The notes under the pieces are model-generated. The model ran no database searches. It saw nothing but the letters and a program-made list of their open reading frames with translations, and had not been told where the DNA came from. A program made the translations under genes and the position numbers. Positions 58,743 through 64,000 of a stretch of DNA of 64,000 nucleotides are shown here, one piece after another. How positions within the stretch are numbered: position 1 is the stretch's first letter; each line of letters starts with the position of its first letter. Origin of the DNA: Valencia hispanica (taxonomy: Eukaryota; Chordata; Actinopteri; Cyprinodontiformes; Valenciidae); NCBI GenBank assembly GCA_963556495.2, contig OY747713.1:29028961-29092960 (forward strand), in the 5' to 3' direction.

Positions 58743-59116
58743 CAGCAAGGGTGATGCTGTTAGCAGTGTTGCCTCACAAGACGATGATCTTGGATTCAAA
58801 TCCTGGCTGTGCCCTTTCTGCATGGAGTTTGCATGTTCTCCCTGTGCATGTATGGATTCTCTCCGGGTACTCCGGCTTCCTCCCGCAGTCCAAAAACATG
58901 ACTGTTAAGTGAATTGGTCTCTCTAAATTGCCCTTAGGTATGAGTGTGTGCGTGTATGGTTGTTTGTCCTGTGTGTCTCTGTGTTGCCCTGCGATGGACT
59001 GGCGACTTGTCCAGGGTGTACCCCCCCTCTCGCCCCTTGACTGCTGGAGATAGGCACCAGCCCCACCCGCAACCCTATATTAGGATGGACGGGTACAGAA
59101 AATGGATGGATGGATG
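58743..59116 (+). mobile_element. tRNA-derived SINE with GGAT tail
   Basis: Tagcagtgttgcctcac near 58761 stands at the A-box position, and GGATTCAAATCC at 58792-58803 is a good B-box. The body includes 'ttgcatgttctccctgtg', 'ctctaaattgccctta' and 'cgacttgtccagggtgta', typical of an extremely common fish repeat. It ends 'cagaaaatggatggatggat'. The GGAT tail resembles the 3' junction of the RTE-like LINE at 22.4-23.06 kb. Confidence 0.8.
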
Positions 59117-60268
59117 TTTACTGAACTCTCCCATGCCACTTGAGCCCAGTCTTTTTACAATTCTTGGATAATCAACAACTGCAGTTAATTAAAAAAAATA
59201 AGTACCTGTAGTGTTTTAGATGCTGTTTTAGCTTGTTTGTGGATAAGTGGTCAATGCCCTCTTTAAGTTACTTTGGTAGGCCAACCACTCTTGGGAGGTT
59301 TCACTATTCTATGTTGATTGTGGTTCTCCCTGTGATTTACAAAGCCTTAAAATGTTAGATGTCAGTGACTTTTTCTCTCGTTTTCTTGAATTTCGTTTGA
59401 TTGAGAGCATAATGTGTTGCTTTTCTTCTCACTTAATATTCAGGTTCTGTTTAATGGATATCTTGGTGGTATAGGTATGGCAGTAAATAGCCCTGGTTGT
59501 TAAAGTTAAATTTAATAGAAATGCGGGTTATAACTGTTCAATTTGTATTTAACCTGTGAATATGAGGGGTTCGAAATTCATTAATTCATTATGTTGATTT
59601 GTTTATGCCTTTTAGCTTCAGTAGATCAACACGGCATTTTTTAGGTTTTAGAAAGTTGTTCGTTAACCGCAGGTCCAGGTAGTTTTTTTTTAGCACTGTC
59701 AGGAGAGAAAAAAGAGGCAGCTGACAATGTGCACTTCTCAAGAGACTCCCCTTGCACTCAGAGGGATGCAGTAAAAATGGTTAAAGCAAAGCAGAGGAGG
59801 AGAGAAAATCAGAATATTCTTGTTAAGAGTTTCTGTGACAGGCTAAGATTTAACACAGGGTGAAGACTATGGTAAAGTGCAATCACAATGTGTTGGGCTA
59901 AAGTAGATGGCTGCAATCAGTGCTGCAGCAGGCCCATTCCCACTGGCACCCGGGCTCCAGAACAGATGTTATATGTGGAGAGAATTTGTCAGAGAGCCTC
60001 TCTATTTTTCGGCCTGTTATCAGCCACCTCTTTTTGATTTTAACCAACGCTGCTTGATGTAAAGAAATTATGGGATTTTGGTGACAAACGTTCTTTAAAC
60101 TCCTGTCTTTCTTATTTATTATCACAATGTTTCAACTCTCTCTATGACCTTTAGTATCCGAGCCACTGACATCTCTGTCAGGTGTGGGAATCTACTGCAG
60201 TGAGACTCCACTGAGCAGGCTGAATATATAATTGGCACTCAAGGTGTACATTTATAGCACTTGCATTA
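59117..60268. other. Intronic sequence, nothing recognised
   Basis: Short random frames. It ends at the TA before the Tc1-like element. Confidence 0.5.
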
Positions 60269-61416
60269 TACACTCACTGGCCACTTTATTAGGCACACCT
60301 GTCCAACTGCTCGTTTACGCAATTTTCTAATCAGCCAATCCCATGGCGGCAACTAATTGCATTTAGGCATGTAAACATGGTCAAGATGATCTGCTGCAGT
60401 TCAAACCGAGCATCGGAATGGGGAAGAAAGGTAATTTAGGTGACTTTGAATGTGGCATGGTTGTTGGTGCCAGATGGGCTGGTCTGAGTATTTCATAAAC
60501 TGCTGATCTACTTGGATTTTCACGCACAACCATCTCTAGGGTTTACAGAGAATGGTCCGAAAAAGGGAAAATATCCAGTAAGGAGCTGTTCTGTGCGCGA
60601 AAATGCCTTGTTGATGCCAGAGGTCAGAGGAGAATGGCCAGACTGGTTTGAGCTGATAGAAAGGCAACAGTGACTCAAATAACCACTCGTTACAACCAAG
60701 GTATGCAGAAGAGCATCTTTCAACGCACAACACGTCAAACCTTGAGGCTGATGGACTACAGCAGCAGAAGACCAAACGGGGTGCCACTCCTGTCAGCTAA
60801 GAACAGGAAACTGAGGCTACAATTCGCACAGGCTCACCAAAATTGGACAATAGAAGATTGGAAAAATGTTGCCTGGTTTGATGAGTCTCGATTTCTGCTG
60901 CGACATTTGGATGGTGGGGTCAGAATTTGGCGTCAACAACATGAAAGCATGGGTCCATCGTGCCTTGTATCAACGGTTCAGGCTGGTGGTGGTGATGTAA
61001 TGGTGTGGGGAACATTTTCTTGGCACACTTTGGGCCCATTAGTACCAATTGAGCAGCGTTGCAACGCCAGCCTACCTGAGTATTGTTGCTGACCATGCCC
61101 ATCCCTTTATGACCGCAGTGTACCCATCTTCTGATGGGTACTTCCAGCAGGATAATGTGCCATGTCATAAAGCTCGAATTATCTGAGACTGGTTTCTTGA
61201 ACATGACAATGAGTTCACTGGACTCAAATGGCCTCCACAGTCACCAGATCTCAATCCGATAGAGTACCTTTGGGATGTGGTGGAACTGGAGATTCGCATC
61301 ATGGATGTGCAGCCGACAGATCTGCAGCAACTGCGTGATGCTATCATGTCAATATGGACCAAAATCTCTGAGGAATGTTTCCAGTACCTTATTGAATCTA
61401 TACCACGAAGGATTAA

Positions 61417-63858
61417 AGGAGTCATGATCTGTAATTTTCACTTTTCCATGAGAAAAAATGTATGTTATGATTGCCTAATGACTATACACTGCCCGGGAAG
61501 CCGAGATTTTTCTTTTTTAGAAGGGCATGAAAGACTATAATAGACTATCACAATAGGCATCCCAGGATTCCCTGGTTTGTGTGGAACATTCAACCATAAT
61601 TTGGACCCAGATTCAGTCAGCTGAACGTGAGAAGTCAGACATACATGTTGTCTGGCTGGATCTGGAAAATTCTTATGGTTCTGTCCCCCCTCAGCTCATC
61701 ACCTTTGCCCTTCATTTTTTCCATATTCCAACCTGTATCCAGAGTCTGGTAGACAACTACTTCAGTGGTTTTCAAGTCTATTGCACCACGCAGGAAACCA
61801 CCACTAGCTGGCACCAACTTGAGAAGGGTATTGAAATGGGCTGTTGAATCTCTCCCATCCTCTTTACGGCAGCCTTCGAGATCATTTTGATTGGTGGTAG
61901 GCAGATGGTGCGTGGAGTAAGATCACAGGCGGGCCAACGACTACCTGCGTTGCAGAGTTACATGGATGATGTAACAAGCCTTCTCCAAACAGCGGCATGT
62001 ACTGCCAGGCTCCTCAAGAGGTTTGAAGAACTTCTCGGATGGGCCAGGATGAGAATCAAACCATCTAAGTCGCGGAGTCTCTCAATACGGAAGGGAGCCC
62101 GGAATGACAACATCTCCTTCATGGTTGATGGAGAAAGGATTCCATTGCTGGGTGAACAACCTGTCCGAAGCTTGGGAAGGCTGTACACGGCCGATCCGTG
62201 CGACACCCACATGTCTGTCACCATCATGGAACAGCTAGTTGATGGCCTAGAGAGGATCGACAAGAGCCACCTTCCGGGGAAGCTTAAGGTATGGTGCTAT
62301 CTATTCACCCTCTACCACTGCCTGATGTGGCCCCTGAAGCTGTGTGAGATCACTGCATCCACAATGCTGAAGATGGATGCGAAGGCCAACAATTTCATCC
62401 GCAAGTGGCTTGGTCTTCCTTGGAGCCTTTCCAACATAGGCCTGTTTGGGAAAAGCACACTCCAGCTACCATTGAAGTCCATCAACCTGGGTTACAGACA
62501 GGAGAAGGCATGGCTTGTATTTGAGCTGAGAGACTCAACAGACCCATTAGTAAGAAACACCAAGCTGCTGGTGCGAACAGGACGCAAGTGGAAGGCGGAA
62601 GAGGCGGTCGACCAGGCCATCAGCAGGTTGATGCACCGAGAGATTATCGGCCGGACACAGCCAGGGAGAGCCGGCTTGGGGTGGGGAACACCGCCTAAGT
62701 TTTGGTCTAAAGCCAAAAGAAAGGAGAGGAAAGACTCGGTGATTGAAGAGGTGGTCAGGAGTGAGGAGGAGCAGTACAAGATCAGAGCGCTCAGCCAGCG
62801 GCAGCAAGGACATTGGACAACCTGGGAAGGAGTGGTCGACAGGACAGTCAAGTGGTCCGATATGTGGAAGATGCCTCAAGCAAGGTTAAGTTTCCTCATT
62901 CAGGCCACATACGACACCCTCCCCAGTCCCAGAAATCTGAGTAGGTGGTATGGCTCAGAGGAAAACTGTCGGCTGTGCAACGCCCCAAACTCAAGCCTAC
63001 AGCACATCCTGTCCAGTTGCAAGACCGCTCTGGCCCAAGGTCGGTACAGGTGGCGGCACGACCAGGTCCTGTGGAAGCTGGCAGAAGTCCTCGAGGCACA
63101 ATGGCTGGAAGCAGCCAAAATCCATCCAGTAGCATCACGGAAGCTGATCCATTTCATTGGACAACGGGCAGGAGCTCAGAACATCACCCAGAGGGAAAGA
63201 AGATCACTGTTAACACCTGGATGTGACTGGAGCCTAAGGGTGGACCTCGATCGGCAGCTCAAGTTCCTTCTAGAGATAACCACGACCTCGCTGAGACCAG
63301 ACATCATTCTGTGGTCCCCCTCGGCCAAAATGGCGATCTTGGTAGAGCTCACCGTCCCTTGGGAGGGAGGAATCAAGGCAGCGTTCGAAAGGAAGAAGGA
63401 CAAATACACCGAGTTGGCAGCTGAGTGTTGAGAAGCAGGGTGGACGACCATTGTGTGTCCTGTGGAGGATGGCTGCAGGGGCTTTATTGGAACATCCATC
63501 CAGCGACTCCTGGGGAACATAGGAGTGACTGGGCCTAGGCTGCAGAAAGCATCCAAAGACCTTGCAGAGGAGGCAGAAACTGCCAGCGTGTGGCTGTGGC
63601 TGAGAAGGAAGGACATATCATGGGGAAAACAAGGGTCCTAGGGGTAGCTGCATGGGGCGCTGCCGTGGCTCCACCACCGTGAGGTGTTCTGGGATTAATG
63701 GAGCGAAACATCAATGAAGGGTGGCTCCCGGCTGATGACCCTGCAGCTATCCCGTTGGCACCGTTAGAGGTGCGACAGGCGGAAACGCCCTGCAGGTAGA
63801 TTTTACCTGTCCTTACACCTAGCATGGGTATCCAAGATAATTCTAGGTTATGACTCCT
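61417..63858 (+). mobile_element. TTAA-flanked unit with inverted ends containing an RLE-type RT
   Basis: The unit starts AGGAGTCATGATCTGTAATT and ends with an imperfect complement (AGGAGTCATAACCTAGAATT read inward). The first 9 bases are perfect and 18 of the first 23 match. TTAA stands at 61413-61416 and 63859-63862, and only one TTAA is expected in the uninterrupted Tc1. Ends and duplication look like a cut-and-paste TTAA element, but the contents are a 5'-truncated LINE. Simplest model: a small TTAA MITE entered the Tc1 and the LINE later entered the MITE. Confidence 0.75.
61553..63641 (+). pseudogene. RLE-type LINE polyprotein (R2/NeSL-superclade), C-terminal two thirds
   Basis: This enzyme type reverse-transcribes LINE RNA at a nick made by its own restriction-like endonuclease. 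Coding similarity begins GIPGFPG near 61554, with one extra T near 61577 shifting frame. It is then continuous in a single frame except for TGA at 61845-61847 and 63429-63431. RT motifs: VVWLDLENSYGSVP, ISPILFTAAFE and YMDD (residues 25-28 of the 61887-63431 frame). A thumb/linker follows, then a zinc knuckle C361, C364, H373, C378, and the endonuclease motif RPD at 470-472 with E487 (LVELTVPWE). The tail continues to RRKDISWGK and a stop at 63639-63641. N-terminal zinc fingers and the first RT blocks are missing. Only two stops and one shift suggest a fairly young loss. Confidence 0.82.
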
Positions 63859-64000
63859 TTAAGGCAGTTCTGAAGGCAAAAGGGGGTCTAACCCGGTACT
63901 AGCAAGTTATACCTAATAAAGTGGCCAGTGAGTGTATATTAAACTTGTACAGTGACAAATATTGAATTTCAAAAAGTTATTTGATAGATAAATGTTAAGC

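Larger units (their letters stand above)
60418..63902 (+). pseudogene. Tc1-like transposase, decayed and split
   Basis: The reading starts MGKKGN at 60418. Stops occur early (after LSIS and before ADRKATVTQ). Recognisable blocks are SRTTISRVYREW (HTH), [11 protein letters not shown] (first Asp), a QQDNVPCHKARII-type block near 61150 (second Asp) and SPDLNPIEYLW near 61243 (Glu). The frame shifts at about 61070. The last 12 or so codons lie at 63863-63902, beyond the inserted unit, ending at TAG. Confidence 0.88.
60271..63934 (+). mobile_element. Tc1-like element, second family, interrupted
   Basis: The ends CACTCACTGGCCACTTTATT and their complement are flanked by TA at 60269-60270 and 63935-63936. 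Removing the inserted 2442-bp unit and its TTAA leaves 1218 bp, a normal Tc1 length. Related scraps lie at 4945-5260. Confidence 0.93.

Overview
The window looks like a teleost fish nuclear genome, and most of it is intron. The only host coding sequence I can support is one 138-bp exon at 4396-4533 (+ strand). Its 46 codons match my recollection of the extracellular ligand-binding-fold region of GABA-B receptor subunit 2 (gabbr2), and it has good splice sites on both sides. No second gabbr2 exon was seen. On that reading, 1-4395 is the end of one intron and the following intron runs for at least 59 kb. The teleost assignment rests on the repeat families: DD34E Tc1 elements with long IR/DR ends, CR1/L2-group LINEs with TTGA or GAATT tails, hAT miniatures with TIRs of the CAGAGGTGGG and CAGTGTTTCCCAC types, and tRNA-derived SINEs.

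Layout. 0.5-2 kb: a hAT-like miniature and a pogo-like remnant. 4.4 kb: the exon. 4.9-7 kb: Tc1 scraps and an eroded restriction-like-endonuclease (RLE) LINE. 7.8-16.1 kb: a minus-strand CR1/L2-group LINE (family A) split by a Tc1 element with an intact 326-codon transposase frame and by a near-complete plus-strand LINE (family B, ORF1 plus ORF2). 16-30 kb: mostly ordinary intron with an RTE-like LINE end, a SINE, a Penelope-like tail, another family A LINE with a (TTGA)n tail, and a long CA microsatellite. 30.2-36.7 kb: a dense block of nested hAT miniatures, a second (dead) Tc1 copy and a Tc1 fragment. 36.7-40.3 kb: quiet intron. 40.3-47.4 kb: a family of LTRs, namely two solo LTRs and a 2.6-kb two-LTR element inserted in one of them. 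That element carries one long minus-strand frame built from four tandem arrays. 49.2-54 kb: a second long family A LINE copy, a SINE and a TTAA-flanked MITE. 55.5-59 kb: a further LINE 3' end and a SINE. 60.3-63.9 kb: a Tc1-like element interrupted by a 2.44-kb unit that has inverted ends and a TTAA duplication and contains an RLE-type reverse transcriptase.

The genes do not form an operon or pathway. What the sequence records is an order of insertions, readable from target-site duplications: Tc1 (TA), hAT (8 bp), LTR elements (5 bp), TTAA elements, and LINEs without clear duplications. Most likely still mobile, or recently mobile, are the Tc1 copy at 8.3-9.9 kb (open frame), the LTR element at 44.7-47.4 kb (about four differences seen between its 510-bp LTRs) and LINE B. 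The most unusual objects are the TTAA-bounded RT unit, the LTR element whose ORF starts inside the LTR and is almost wholly tandem repeats, and LINE B, whose two ORFs share one frame interrupted by a single TGA. All family assignments come from reading motifs and from memory; no database search was possible.
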